Positions 7,780 to 16,594 of a DNA stretch of 64,000 bases are shown piece by piece (position 1 is the stretch's first letter; each line of letters starts with the position of its first letter). A model generated the notes under the pieces. The model was not told the origin of the DNA. It made no database searches and saw nothing but the letters and a program-made list of their open reading frames with translations. The DNA comes from Empedobacter tilapiae (lineage in GTDB: Bacteria; Bacteroidota; Bacteroidia; Flavobacteriales; Weeksellaceae), in NCBI RefSeq assembly GCF_004785645.1, contig NZ_SRPE01000004.1:186001-250000 (forward strand). Direction: 5' to 3'. A program made the translations under genes and the position numbers.

Positions 7780-8736
7780 TTAAGCTTTAGCTAATTTTAT
7801 TTTCAAGTTATTAAGCATTGTTGTCGTCATTTTATCGATGTCGAATTTTGGAGAAAATCCCCAATCTGCTTTTGCAACAGAATCATCGATAGAAGAAGGC
7901 CAAGAATCAGCAATAGCTTGTCGGAAATCTGGTGTGTAATTAATTGTAAAGTTTGGAATATGTTTTTGTATTTCAGCCGTTAAATCTTCTGGTGCAAAAC
8001 TTAATCCTCCTAAATTATAAGATTTAAATTCGCCTAATTGTTTTGGATCAGCAGACATTAACTCAACAATTGCATTAATTGCATCGTCCATATACAACAT
8101 CGGTAAATATGTTCCTTCTTTTAAGAAAGATGTATACTTTCCTTCTTCGATTGCTTTATAATAAATATCGACAGCATAATCTGTAGTTCCTCCACCAGCA
8201 GGAGTTTTCCATGAAATAAGACCAGGGAAACGTACAGAACGTACATCTACATTATGATTTTGTTGATACCATTTACACCAATATTCTCCCGATAATTTTG
8301 AAATTCCGTAAACTGTAGAAGGTGTTTGAATTGTATTTTGAGGTGTATTGTCTTTTGGTGTATCTGGGCCAAAAACTCCAATAGAAGAAGGCCAGAATAT
8401 TTTATCAATTACTTTATCTTTAGCTAATTCTAAAAAAGTTAGTAAAGTATCCATATTTAATTTCCAACCGAACATTGGATTTTTTTCAGCTGTACCAGAG
8501 AGTAGAGCAGCTAAATGATAAACAGTTTTGATATTATGTTTAGCAATTACTTCCTTTATTCGTGTTGTATTCATAACATCAATTACTTCGTAAATACCAT
8601 CGTAATCAACCTCCTTAGGATCTCGTATATCAGAAATAATTACATTGTTTTTTCCATGAATTGTTTTTAATTTTTCGGCTAATTCAGAACCAATTTGTCC
8701 TAATGCGCCGGTGATCAAAATCGTCTCGGTTTCCAT
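7780..8736 (-). CDS. L-threonine 3-dehydrogenase, SDR type
   Basis: 318 residues of the extended short-chain dehydrogenase family. The Rossmann loop GALGQIGS is at 10-17, the catalytic pair YGISK is Tyr143/Lys147, and the substrate-lid segment TPAGGGTTDYAVD lies at about 178-190. These match the NAD-dependent threonine dehydrogenase described from Flavobacterium frigidimaris, which is unrelated to zinc-type Tdh of E. coli. It converts L-threonine to 2-amino-3-ketobutyrate. It stands alone, with its own promoter 30-40 bases upstream. A UDP-sugar epimerase role is less likely given the TTDYA segment. Confidence 0.87.
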   Translation of the reverse strand: METETILITGALGQIGSELAEKLKTIHGKNNVIISDIRDPKEVDYDGIYEVIDVMNTTRIKEVIAKHNIKTVYHLAALLSGTAEKNPMFGWKLNMDTLLTFLELAKDKVIDKIFWPSSIGVFGPDTPKDNTPQNTIQTPSTVYGISKLSGEYWCKWYQQNHNVDVRSVRFPGLISWKTPAGGGTTDYAVDIYYKAIEEGKYTSFLKEGTYLPMLYMDDAINAIVELMSADPKQLGEFKSYNLGGLSFAPEDLTAEIQKHIPNFTINYTPDFRQAIADSWPSSIDDSVAKADWGFSPKFDIDKMTTTMLNNLKIKLAKA

Positions 8737-8764
8737 TCTAAAAGTTACTATTGTTTGTTTCCTC

Positions 8765-8772
8765 CAAAGGTA
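8765..8772 (-). promoter_or_regulatory. Bacteroidota -7 promoter element of the threonine dehydrogenase gene
   Basis: TACCTTTG on the minus strand fits the Bacteroidota housekeeping consensus TAnnTTTG, 28 bases upstream of the start codon. Confidence 0.6.
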
Positions 8773-8815
8773 AAATAATCTGTTAAATTTTTAAACTTAT
8801 TTTAGTAGATTTGTA

Positions 8816-8823
8816 ACACACGT
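8816..8823 (+). promoter_or_regulatory. Bacteroidota -7 promoter element of the M13 peptidase gene
   Basis: TAGATTTG matches TAnnTTTG. The predicted short leader contains a small inverted repeat GTCGTA / TACGAC at about 8823-8840. The gene starts at 8867. Confidence 0.6.
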
Positions 8824-8866
8824 CGTAGAAGTTACGACAAATAATATCAAAATACTTAGTACAAAC

Positions 8867-10888
8867 ATGAAAAAACAATTATTTGTTGCAGCTTTTGCAT
8901 GTACTTCTATGTTAGCAATGGCGCAAGAAGCTTATCAGGCTTTTAATCCAAATTATATGGATAAGTCTGTTCGTCCACAAGATGATTTATATAATTATGT
9001 TAATGGAAATTGGATGAAAATCACTGAAATTCCTTCTGATAGAGCACGTTGGGGGAGTTTTGATGAATTACGTGAAAATACAGATAAAGTTACATTAAAA
9101 TTAGTAAAAGATTTAATTAAAACTAAACACGCTAAAGGAACAAGTGAGCAAAAAATTGCAGATTTGTATGATGCGTATATGAATGTTGATGCGCGTAACA
9201 AAACGGCTTTAGCACCATTACAAAAATATTTTAAGCAGATTGATGCGATCAAAGATATGAAAGGTTTACAAGATTATTTAATTGATGTAGCTTCTATCGG
9301 AGAGAACCCATTTTATGGTGCTTATGTTTATACTGACCTTAAAAATAGTAAACAAAATGCTGTTTATTTAGGAGATATTGACTTGACTTTAGGTAAAACT
9401 TATTACCAAAAAGAAGATGCTAAAAACACTGAAACTTTAGCTAACTTGAACAAGTTTATCGATCAATTGATGCCTTATACAGGTTCTAAAACACGTGATT
9501 TGAAAGGTCCAAAAATTGTGGCTTTCGAAAAAATGATGGCGAAATACATCAAAACTGTTGAAGAAGATCGTGATCCAAATAAATCATACAATCCTGTAAA
9601 ATTATCAGAAGTTAAGAATTTAACGAAGAATGTTGATATTGAGCGTTATGTAAAAGCGTTAGGAATTAATCCTGAAACGGTAATTATTGGTGAATTAGAT
9701 TATTATAAAAATTTAGATAAAATCTTAAATCAAGAGAATTTACCTTTGATTAAGGATTATTTACGTTTTAAATTAATCAATTCTTATGCAAGTTATTCAA
9801 CATCTGATTTAGATAAAATTAATTTCGAATTTTACGGAAAAACTTTATCTGGTCAAAAAGAGCAACGTCCATTAGAAAAAAGAGGTTTAGCATTTGTAAA
9901 TGGAGCAACAGGAGAATTATTAGGACAAATTTATGTGAAAGATAATTTTCCGCCAGAGGCAAAAGCAAAAGCTGAAGAGTTAATCAGTTATTTATTCAAA
10001 TCTTTTGACAAACACATCAAAGAATTAGATTGGATGTCTGACGCAACTAAAACGAAAGCGTTAGAAAAATTAAACAAGTTTACTGTAAAAATTGGTTACC
10101 CTGATAAATGGAAAGATTATTCTGGATTACAAGTAAAATCTTTGGCAGATGGAGGAAACTTAATTGAAGATGTAATGGCAATTAGCAAATGGCGTCAAGC
10201 AGAAAACTTGAAAGATTTTGGAAAACCAGTTGATAAAACTCGTTGGGGAATGTCGCCACAAACGGTAAATGCATATTTTAATCCAACTAATAACGAAATT
10301 GTTTTCCCAGCAGCAATTTTACAACCACCTTTTTATGATTATAGAGCGGATGCAGCTGTAAACTTTGGTGGAATTGGAGCAGTTATCGGTCACGAAATTT
10401 CTCACGGATTTGATGATTCAGGTGCTAAATTTGATGGAGATGGTAATTTAGTAAACTGGTGGACACCACAAGACGAAGAGAAATTTGCAAAAGCTACAAA
10501 AGCTTTGGCAACGCAATATGATGGTTATGAACCAGTAGCAGGAACACACGTTAATGGTACATTTACATCAGGAGAAAACATTGGAGATTTAGGAGGAGCA
10601 TCAGTGGCATTTGATGCTTTACAAATGTACTTGAAAGATAAAGGAACTTATGGAAATATTGATGGATATACACCACAACAGCGTTTCTTTTTATCTTGGG
10701 CAACAATTTGGAGAACAAAAGCAACAGAAGAAGCTTTGGTAAATCAAGTGAAAACAGACCCGCATTCACCTGGATATTACCGTTCTTTTGGACCAATCGT
10801 TAATATTGATGCGTTCCACGATGCGTTTAAAACAAAACCAGGGGATAAATTGTATAAAGCACCAAAAGATCGAATCAGAATTTGGTAA
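8867..10888 (+). CDS. M13 family zinc metallopeptidase (neprilysin/PepO-like)
   Basis: 673 residues opening with a signal peptide (MKKQLFVAAFACTSMLAMAQ), so it is exported. The zinc site HEISH lies at 509-513, the third ligand in GENIGD (Glu570, with Asp574), and the substrate-binding NAYFNPTNNEIVFPAAIL precedes them by about 40 residues. The length and the two-part architecture (helical N-terminal M13 domain, then catalytic domain) fit bacterial PepO, an oligopeptidase that cuts peptides of up to a few kilodaltons. A rhodanese gene begins one base after its stop codon, suggesting co-transcription. Confidence 0.93.
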   Translation: MKKQLFVAAFACTSMLAMAQEAYQAFNPNYMDKSVRPQDDLYNYVNGNWMKITEIPSDRARWGSFDELRENTDKVTLKLVKDLIKTKHAKGTSEQKIADLYDAYMNVDARNKTALAPLQKYFKQIDAIKDMKGLQDYLIDVASIGENPFYGAYVYTDLKNSKQNAVYLGDIDLTLGKTYYQKEDAKNTETLANLNKFIDQLMPYTGSKTRDLKGPKIVAFEKMMAKYIKTVEEDRDPNKSYNPVKLSEVKNLTKNVDIERYVKALGINPETVIIGELDYYKNLDKILNQENLPLIKDYLRFKLINSYASYSTSDLDKINFEFYGKTLSGQKEQRPLEKRGLAFVNGATGELLGQIYVKDNFPPEAKAKAEELISYLFKSFDKHIKELDWMSDATKTKALEKLNKFTVKIGYPDKWKDYSGLQVKSLADGGNLIEDVMAISKWRQAENLKDFGKPVDKTRWGMSPQTVNAYFNPTNNEIVFPAAILQPPFYDYRADAAVNFGGIGAVIGHEISHGFDDSGAKFDGDGNLVNWWTPQDEEKFAKATKALATQYDGYEPVAGTHVNGTFTSGENIGDLGGASVAFDALQMYLKDKGTYGNIDGYTPQQRFFLSWATIWRTKATEEALVNQVKTDPHSPGYYRSFGPIVNIDAFHDAFKTKPGDKLYKAPKDRIRIW

Positions 10889-10889
10889 T

Positions 10890-11225
10890 ATGCTTGGCAA
10901 AATTATTGATTGGATAAAAAATAGAAAAAGAATTATTAAAATGACAACAGTTGAAGCAATAAACAATGCGAATGTTACATTAGTAGATGTTCGTGAACCT
11001 TATGAATTGGATATGGATGGGTTTGTTCCAAATGCAATTAATATTCCATTAGGAGACATCCCTACAAAAGTAGAGGAATTTAAAGGAATGTCTAAACCAA
11101 TTGTAGTATTTTGTAGAAGTGGAAACCGTTCAGGTCAAGCAGCTCAATATTTACAATCTCAAGGTGTAGATGAAATTTTTAATGGAGGAGGTTTTCAGGA
11201 TGTTTTAGATGTTTTGAAGAAATAA
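10890..11225 (+). CDS. Rhodanese-like domain protein
   Basis: 111 residues from the ATG at 10890, one base after the peptidase stop. An alternative ATG at 10941 would give 94 residues starting MTTVEAINN; the longer in-frame opening back to 10788 overlaps the peptidase and is unlikely. The single rhodanese domain shows LVDVREPYELD and the active-site loop VVFCRSGNRSG with Cys75, followed by GGFQDVL. It probably carries sulfur as a persulfide in the cytoplasm. The donor and acceptor are unknown. A terminator follows. Confidence 0.85.
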   Translation: MLGKIIDWIKNRKRIIKMTTVEAINNANVTLVDVREPYELDMDGFVPNAINIPLGDIPTKVEEFKGMSKPIVVFCRSGNRSGQAAQYLQSQGVDEIFNGGGFQDVLDVLKK

Positions 11226-11250
11226 TTCGTAGATAATTATTTATTTTATA

Positions 11251-11284
11251 AAAACCGATAAATTTTTATTTATCGGTTTTTTTT
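11251..11284 (+). terminator. Terminator of the peptidase/rhodanese unit
   Basis: A 12-bp perfect stem AAAACCGATAAA / TTTATCGGTTTT (11251-11262, 11269-11280) is followed by a run of eight T in total. Confidence 0.85.
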
Positions 11285-11350
11285 GTATTCTATTGCAAAT
11301 TAAGTAGATATTTGTGTTAGATTAAAATATTTTAAAAAAAATAAAAATAA

Positions 11351-11380
11351 TGTGTGACCAAATAGGAATTGGTGTGTCAT
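11351..11380 (+). promoter_or_regulatory. Possible ECF-type promoter or operator ahead of the sigma factor gene
   Basis: TGTGTGACC, a 16-base spacer and GTCAT (ending at 11380) lie 21 bases before the ATG of the ECF sigma gene. The arrangement resembles an ECF -35/-10 pair (TGACC-N16-GTCAT) and would fit autoregulation. An overlapping inverted repeat ACCAA-N7-TTGGT (11357-11373) could instead be a repressor site. The housekeeping TAnnTTTG motif is absent here. Confidence 0.4.
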
Positions 11381-11400
11381 AATAAATGTAAGCAATTAAA

Positions 11401-11967
11401 ATGTCAAAAGATTCTATAGAAAATATTGCAGATGACATTTTGGTGTATAAGATTGTTGAAACAAAGAATCAACATTTATTTGGAATATTGTATGATAGGT
11501 ATGCACATACAGTTTATAATAAATGTTTGAGTTTTGTAGAAGAACAAGAAGAAGCACAAGATATGACGCATGATATATTTGTTAAGTTGTTTGTGAAACT
11601 TAAAACATATGAGTCAAAATCTAAATTCTCAACTTGGTTATATTCTTTTACATACAATTTTTGTGTCAATCATGTACAACGCAAAATAAAAGAAGAAAGA
11701 AAAAATTATTCGGTTACGGATGATTTGGTTGATAACTATAATGAAGAAATAATTGATGATAAAGAAATTTTTGAATTAAAAATCGAAAAACTAACGCAAT
11801 CTTTAAAAGAATTGGAAGTGGAGGATAAATCTATTTTACTTATGAAGTATCAAGACGAATTTTCGATCAAAGATATTTCAGATACTTTAGAGATTGGTGA
11901 AAGTGCAACCAAGATGAGATTGAATAGAGCAAAAAAACGTTTACTAAAAATTTATAATGCTTTGTAA
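11401..11967 (+). CDS. ECF-type RNA polymerase sigma factor
   Basis: 188 residues with the two conserved ECF regions. Sigma region 2 covers about 25-95 (LFGILYDRYAHTVYNKC, DMTHDIFVKLFVKL, FSTWLYSFTYNFCVNHVQRK), and region 4 about 125-185 (SLKELEVEDKSILLMKYQDEFSIKDISDTLEIGESATKMRLNRAKKRL, a helix-turn-helix). It directs RNA polymerase to a dedicated promoter set. It is the first gene of an operon: the next ATG lies one base after its stop, and an MscS-like channel follows. No transmembrane anti-sigma factor is present, so the small downstream protein or the channel may take that part. Confidence 0.92.
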   Translation: MSKDSIENIADDILVYKIVETKNQHLFGILYDRYAHTVYNKCLSFVEEQEEAQDMTHDIFVKLFVKLKTYESKSKFSTWLYSFTYNFCVNHVQRKIKEERKNYSVTDDLVDNYNEEIIDDKEIFELKIEKLTQSLKELEVEDKSILLMKYQDEFSIKDISDTLEIGESATKMRLNRAKKRLLKIYNAL

Positions 11968-11968
11968 A

Positions 11969-12178
11969 ATGGAAAATCCTTTTAAGACTATATTAGCCAA
12001 TGAAAAGCTTCCTGATACAATAAAGCAAAAAGTAATGGATGATGTTGCTTTGATTAAACTATCATTAGAAGTAGCCGATTTGGTTTCAGTAAAATACCCA
12101 AGCACAATTGGGAATTTCTTTGGAATTAGTAAAAAAACAACCAACAACAAACCTAGTAATAAAGAAAAAGAAGATTAA
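11969..12178 (+). CDS. Small conserved protein co-encoded with the ECF sigma factor
   Basis: 69 residues starting at the ATG one base after the sigma-factor stop; an ATG at 11957 in the same frame overlaps the sigma gene and is less likely. The protein is hydrophilic, probably helical in the first half (NPFKTILANEKLPDTIKQKV), with a conserved-looking VADLVSVKYPSTIGNFF segment and a Lys/Asn-rich disordered tail. It has no membrane segment. Its position makes it a candidate modulator of the sigma factor. I recall similar small proteins beside this sigma/channel pair in flavobacteria but no assigned function. Confidence 0.7.
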   Translation: MENPFKTILANEKLPDTIKQKVMDDVALIKLSLEVADLVSVKYPSTIGNFFGISKKTTNNKPSNKEKED

Positions 12179-12193
12179 CTAGAAATAGAGTAT

Positions 12194-13012
12194 ATGAATA
12201 TAGGTTTAAATTTTAGTTTGTTAGAAAGTTTATATCAAGAAATGGTACTAGTGTTTCCTAAAGTTGTGGGAGGTATAGTATTTATTATATTGTCTTATAT
12301 TCTACTAAAATTAATCTTAATACTAACTAAATACATTTTAAAATTATCTAAAATAGATAAACTAAAAAATGCATTAAATAATAATGAGGCGTTAAAAAAC
12401 TCTTCTATTGAAATAGATCCAGCTAAAATTATATTACAATTTGTAAGATTATTCATTATCTTATTAATTATAATAATTGGATCAGATATTTTTGGACTAA
12501 CAGTGGTTTCAAATCAAATAGGAAGAATTGTAGATTATCTACCTCAATTTTTTAGTGCAGTATTGATTTTTGCAGGAGGTTTTTATTTAGCAAATTATAT
12601 TAAAACTTTTTTAAGAAGCTTAATTAAATCAATTGATCTGAATGGAGCTAATATTATAAGTAACATAATTTTTTATATCGTTCTTATTTTTACAATAATT
12701 ACTTCATTAAACCAAGCTGGAGTTAATACAGATTTGATTACAAATAATCTGTCTTTAATTCTAGGATCAATCTTTTTAACATTAGCAATAGCTTTTGGTC
12801 TTGGATCTAAAGACGTTATTTATAGATTATTATTGTCTTTTTATACCAATCGAAATTTTGAAATTGGACAAAAAATTATAATTGAAGATGATGTACAAGG
12901 CGTAATAATTGCTATTAATAATATATGTATGACGATACAGACAAAAGATGAGAAAATTGTCTATCCGATAAAAGTAATAACAAATAAAAAAATACGAATT
13001 ATAGAAGATTAA
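12194..13012 (+). CDS. Small-conductance mechanosensitive-channel-like membrane protein
   Basis: 272 residues with about five membrane helices (roughly 20-45, 85-105, 112-135, 150-175, 180-205). The last is followed by AFGLGSKDVIYRLLLSFYTNRNFEIGQKI and a short beta domain, which is the order found in MscS-family pores and their TM-helix relatives. The large C-terminal alpha/beta vestibule of E. coli MscS is missing. It probably gates under membrane tension, in the inner membrane. Co-transcription with an ECF sigma factor suggests an envelope- or osmotic-stress module. A terminator lies about 200 bases downstream. Confidence 0.82.
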   Translation: MNIGLNFSLLESLYQEMVLVFPKVVGGIVFIILSYILLKLILILTKYILKLSKIDKLKNALNNNEALKNSSIEIDPAKIILQFVRLFIILLIIIIGSDIFGLTVVSNQIGRIVDYLPQFFSAVLIFAGGFYLANYIKTFLRSLIKSIDLNGANIISNIIFYIVLIFTIITSLNQAGVNTDLITNNLSLILGSIFLTLAIAFGLGSKDVIYRLLLSFYTNRNFEIGQKIIIEDDVQGVIIAINNICMTIQTKDEKIVYPIKVITNKKIRIIED

Positions 13013-13214
13013 TCTTATCCTGCCTAAACCTATTTTTTTATAATTATTAACCAACCTATTAATTATTTATTAAAAAACCAAGCCGACTTTAACCTACCAA
13101 CCAAAAATCGTGAAAGCTTGACTTTTACAACTAAACAAACCTTTTTTACGATTTAATAGAAAATAATTACATCACTTTCTATTGACTATTAAATCAAACT
13201 AAACCAAATTTACA
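13013..13214. other. Long G-poor intergenic stretch with inverted repeats
   Basis: No ORF is supported. The plus strand is poor in G and carries a perfect 10-bp inverted repeat GATTTAATAG (13150-13159) / CTATTAAATC (13186-13195) with an alternative TAGAAA / TTTCTA pairing inside. It ends in the terminator at 13215. It may be a long 3' UTR of the sigma/channel operon or a separate small RNA. Confidence 0.4.
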
Positions 13215-13248
13215 AGAGACCAAACCAACCAGAATGGTCTCTTTTTTT
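13215..13248 (+). terminator. Terminator before rpsO
   Basis: An 8-bp stem AGAGACCA (13215-13222) / TGGTCTCT (13235-13242) is followed by a T-run. It ends transcription from the sigma/channel side before the rpsO promoter. Confidence 0.82.
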
Positions 13249-13285
13249 ATCTTTAAAAATAATCAATTAATTATAAAATTAGTTG

Positions 13286-13293
13286 TACATTTG
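13286..13293 (+). promoter_or_regulatory. rpsO promoter -7 element
   Basis: TACATTTG followed by C is a near-ideal Bacteroidota -7 element (TAnnTTTG), with the start codon 37 bases downstream. Confidence 0.65.
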
Positions 13294-13329
13294 CACCTCA
13301 TTACATAATAATTATTAAACAATATTGGC

Positions 13330-13599
13330 ATGTACTTAACATCAGAAGTAAAAAGCGAAATTTTCGCAAAGCATGGTAAATCTGCAACAGATACAGGATC
13401 TGCAGAAGGACAAATCGCATTATTCACGTATAGAATTAACCATTTAACTGGTCATTTAAGAAAGAATATTCACGATTTTAACACAGAAAGATCATTAGTT
13501 ATGTTAGTTGGTAAGCGTAAAGCATTATTAAACTACTTAAAGAAAAAAGATATCACAAGATACCGTGCGATTATCGCTGAATTAGGATTACGTAAGTAA
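13330..13599 (+). CDS. rpsO: 30S ribosomal protein uS15
   Basis: 89 residues, the standard S15 length, in four helices. Diagnostic segments are TGSAEGQIALFTYRINHLTGHLRKN and GKRKALLNYLKKKDITRYRAIIAELGLRK. It binds the central domain of 16S rRNA early in 30S assembly. It has its own promoter and terminator and lies upstream of pnp, the common bacterial order. In E. coli S15 represses its own translation; no such leader structure is evident in the 30-base leader here. Confidence 0.97.
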   Translation: MYLTSEVKSEIFAKHGKSATDTGSAEGQIALFTYRINHLTGHLRKNIHDFNTERSLVMLVGKRKALLNYLKKKDITRYRAIIAELGLRK

Positions 13600-13617
13600 T
13601 TTTAAAAACAATATAAA

Positions 13618-13650
13618 AGGGCAATTACGTAGAAATTGCCTTTTTTTTTG
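13618..13650 (+). terminator. rpsO terminator
   Basis: A GGGCAATT / AATTGCCT stem (13619-13626, 13634-13641; the last pair is G-U) is followed by nine or more T, starting about 20 bases after the rpsO stop. Confidence 0.82.
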
Positions 13651-13739
13651 TTATAAATTAAAATAAGATATATATCTTTATATAATGCAGTTAAAGTAAA
13701 CGGCTTTAACTTTAGACGAATTAAATACTAAGAAGACGA

Positions 13740-15926
13740 ATGATTCCACAGGCGATCACAGAAAAAATTACTCTTTCAGACGGAAGAGAAATTACAATCG
13801 AAACAGGGAAATTAGCAAAACAGGCTGACGGATCTGTGGTTGTACGCATGGGCGACACCATGTTATTAGCTACAGTTGTAGCAAACAAAGAAGCCAATCC
13901 TGGTGTAGACTTTTTACCATTAACTGTAGATTACAGAGAAAAATTTTATGCAGGAGGACGCATCCCAGGGAATTTCTTCAGAAGAGAAGCAAAACCATCT
14001 GATGATGAGGTATTAACAATGCGTCTTGTAGACCGAGTTTTACGTCCAATGTTTCCAGAAGATTTCCACGCTGAGGTTCAGGTAATGATCTCACTTATTT
14101 CTTATGATAAAAATGTAATGCCAGAAGCTTTAGCTGGTTTAGCTGCATCAGCAGCCATTGCAATTACAGATATTCCTTTCACATTAATTTCAGAAGCTCG
14201 TGTTATTCGTTTGAATGGTGAGTTGATGATTAATCCTTCAAAAGAACAATTAGAACAAGCTGATATCGATATTATGGTTGGTGCTTCTAAAGATTCTGTT
14301 GTAATGGTAGAAGGGGAGATGAGCGAAATTTCTGAGCGTGAAATGTTAGACGCGATTGAATTTGCTCATGCTGAAATCAAAAAACAAATTGAAGCACAAG
14401 AGGCTTTAGCAGTTAAAGTAGGAAAATCTACTCCAAAACGTGAATATAATCACGAAACTCACGACGAAGAAATTCGCGAAAAAGTGTGGGCTTATGGTTA
14501 CGATAAATTCTATGATATTGCAAAACATCCGTCTGATAAACACGAAAGAGGTGAAAAATTTGCAGCTGTTGAAGAAGAATTCTTAGCACAATATGCAGAA
14601 GATGAAGAAGAGTTAGCACGTGTTAAACCTTTTGCTCATATCTATTTCCATGATGTACAAAAAGAAGCTGTACGTCAATTAATTTTAAACGAAGGAATTC
14701 GTTTAGATGGTCGTGATCCAAAAACGATTCGTCCAATTTGGTCTGAAGTTGATTATTTACCTTCAACTCACGGTTCTGCAATCTTCACTAGAGGAGAAAC
14801 TCAAGCATTAGCTACAGTAACTTTAGGCTCTTCTAAAGATGCAAATATGGTAGATGGAGTTGTAACAAACTTCGACGAAAAATTCTTTTTACATTATAAT
14901 TTCCCTCCATTTTCTACAGGTGAAGCTCGTCCATTAAGAGGAACTTCTCGTCGTGAGGTTGGTCACGGAAACTTAGCTCAACGTGCATTAGCGCAAATGT
15001 TACCAGACGAATGTCCTTATACAGTACGTATCGTTTCTGAAGTTTTAGAATCTAACGGTTCTTCTTCTATGGCGACAGTTTGTGCAGGAACATTAGCGTT
15101 GATGGATTCTGGTTTACAAATGAAAAAACCAGTTTCAGGTATTGCAATGGGATTAATTACAGATACTAAATCAGGTAAATTTACAGTATTGTCTGATATC
15201 TTAGGAGATGAAGATCACTTAGGAGATATGGACTTTAAAGTAACAGGAACTGCAGATGGTATTACAGCTTGTCAAATGGATATCAAAGTTCAAGGCTTAT
15301 CTATGGAAATCATGGAAACAGCCTTATTACAAGCAAAAGAAGGTCGTGAGCACATTTTAGGTAAATTACTAGAAACTTTACCAGCGCCTCGTCCTCAATT
15401 GAAACCAAATGCACCTAAAGTTGTTGTTGTTGAAATTCCAAAAGAATTTATTGGAGCAGTAATCGGACCTGGTGGAAAAGTAATTCAAGAATTACAAAAA
15501 GAAACTGAAACAGTTATTGCAATTACTGAGTTGGATACAACAGGACGTGTAGAAATCAATGGCGTGATTCAAGAAAACATCGATCGTGTTGTAGAAAGAA
15601 TCAAACAAATTGCTTTCGTTCCAGAAGTTGGTGAAACATATCATTCAGTTGTAAAATCTATTAAACCATTTGGAGCGTTTGTAGAAATAGCAAAAGGTGT
15701 AGAAGGGTTAGTTCATATTTCTGAATTAGAGCACAGACGTCTTGAGAAAGTTGAGGATTCTGTAAACATCGGTGATAAAATTGATGTTAAATTCTTAGGT
15801 TATGATGATAAAAAGAAAATGAAATTATCTCGTAAAGCATTATTGCCAAAACCTGAAAGAACAGAGAAACCAGTTAAGCCAGCAGACAAAAAAGAGGATA
15901 AACCTCAAGAAAATAAAGAAGCTTAA
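13740..15926 (+). CDS. pnp: Polynucleotide phosphorylase
   Basis: 728 residues with the full PNPase layout: RNase PH domain 1 (about 1-145), a helical linker, RNase PH domain 2 (about 325-545, with [24 protein letters not shown]), the KH domain with [15 protein letters not shown] (about 570-620), the S1 domain with [26 protein letters not shown] (about 630-700), and a charged Lys/Glu/Pro tail. It degrades RNA from the 3' end with phosphate, releasing nucleoside diphosphates, as a trimer. It stands 3' of rpsO with a terminator between. Confidence 0.97.
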   Translation: MIPQAITEKITLSDGREITIETGKLAKQADGSVVVRMGDTMLLATVVANKEANPGVDFLPLTVDYREKFYAGGRIPGNFFRREAKPSDDEVLTMRLVDRVLRPMFPEDFHAEVQVMISLISYDKNVMPEALAGLAASAAIAITDIPFTLISEARVIRLNGELMINPSKEQLEQADIDIMVGASKDSVVMVEGEMSEISEREMLDAIEFAHAEIKKQIEAQEALAVKVGKSTPKREYNHETHDEEIREKVWAYGYDKFYDIAKHPSDKHERGEKFAAVEEEFLAQYAEDEEELARVKPFAHIYFHDVQKEAVRQLILNEGIRLDGRDPKTIRPIWSEVDYLPSTHGSAIFTRGETQALATVTLGSSKDANMVDGVVTNFDEKFFLHYNFPPFSTGEARPLRGTSRREVGHGNLAQRALAQMLPDECPYTVRIVSEVLESNGSSSMATVCAGTLALMDSGLQMKKPVSGIAMGLITDTKSGKFTVLSDILGDEDHLGDMDFKVTGTADGITACQMDIKVQGLSMEIMETALLQAKEGREHILGKLLETLPAPRPQLKPNAPKVVVVEIPKEFIGAVIGPGGKVIQELQKETETVIAITELDTTGRVEINGVIQENIDRVVERIKQIAFVPEVGETYHSVVKSIKPFGAFVEIAKGVEGLVHISELEHRRLEKVEDSVNIGDKIDVKFLGYDDKKKMKLSRKALLPKPERTEKPVKPADKKEDKPQENKEA

Positions 15927-15940
15927 TCAAGTTTATATAT

Positions 15941-15970
15941 AAAAAAGTCCGAGTTTCTCGGACTTTTTTT
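15941..15970 (+). terminator. pnp terminator
   Basis: A 13-bp perfect stem AAAAAAGTCCGAG (15941-15953) / CTCGGACTTTTTT (15957-15969) with a TTT loop lies 15 bases after the pnp stop. Confidence 0.9.
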
Positions 15971-16002
15971 ATTTTATGGTTTCTGTTTTTAAAATAACTA
16001 TT

Positions 16003-16010
16003 TATGTTTG
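16003..16010 (+). promoter_or_regulatory. Promoter -7 element of the outer-membrane barrel gene
   Basis: TATGTTTG followed by C matches TAnnTTTG and lies 22 bases ahead of the ATG at 16032. Confidence 0.6.
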
Positions 16011-16031
16011 CATTAAAATAAATACAATATC

Positions 16032-16547
16032 ATGAAAAAGAAAATTTTATCAACTTCATTATTTATTTTGGGATTGATAAGTGTTAATGCTCAAGAAAAA
16101 GGACATTTCAAAGCTGGAACCCATGTAGGGATTCCTATAGTTAATATTGATTTTGGTTACTCAGTGAATTTAGGACTTGATGTAGCTTACGTTTGGAGAT
16201 TAAATAAAACAGTAGAGTTGGGTGCTACAACGGGTTTTTCTAATTATTTTGGAAAAGAGGAGACAGTTAGTTTTATGGGGTATTCTGAAACTTTTGAATT
16301 TAAAGATGTTCAAATTATACCGCTTGCAGCGACAGCTAAATTTAATTTAACATCAAAATTCTTTTTAGGAGCTGATTTAGGTTATGCATTCATTCTAAAT
16401 GAAAATTCTGATACTGGTGCATTCTATTTTCAACCAAAGGTAGGACTTGATATTAAGCAGTCTGAATTGTATTTAGCTTATAAAGGAATGGCTAAAGATG
16501 GAACAGGAATAGGTTCTATAAATTTGGGATACGCTTATAATTTCTAA
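16032..16547 (+). CDS. Small outer-membrane beta-barrel protein
   Basis: 171 residues with a cleavable signal peptide (MKKKILSTSLFILGLISVNAQ) and alternating beta strands ending in an aromatic residue (GSINLGYAYNF), as in eight-stranded OmpX/OmpW-like barrels of Bacteroidota. Strand pairs are separated by Gly/Asp turns. It should insert in the outer membrane via BAM. No ligand or enzymatic motif is visible. It has its own promoter and terminator. Confidence 0.8.
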   Translation: MKKKILSTSLFILGLISVNAQEKGHFKAGTHVGIPIVNIDFGYSVNLGLDVAYVWRLNKTVELGATTGFSNYFGKEETVSFMGYSETFEFKDVQIIPLAATAKFNLTSKFFLGADLGYAFILNENSDTGAFYFQPKVGLDIKQSELYLAYKGMAKDGTGIGSINLGYAYNF

Positions 16548-16550
16548 TGA

Positions 16551-16587
16551 AAAAACTCCATTATTTTTTAAATAATGGAATTTTTTT
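16551..16587 (+). terminator. Terminator of the barrel gene
   Basis: A 10-bp perfect stem TCCATTATTT (16557-16566) / AAATAATGGA (16570-16579) is followed by a T-run. It may also serve the convergent pentapeptide-repeat gene. Confidence 0.8.
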
Positions 16588-16594
16588 GAATTTA

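Noticed and set aside
8995-9252. Minus-strand ORF inside the M13 peptidase gene
   Set aside because: A shadow of the real gene with no sensible signals; many similar shadow frames were left out.
10788-10889. Long version of the rhodanese ORF overlapping the M13 peptidase
   Set aside because: The extra 34 residues lie in the peptidase coding sequence in another frame and do not extend the rhodanese fold.
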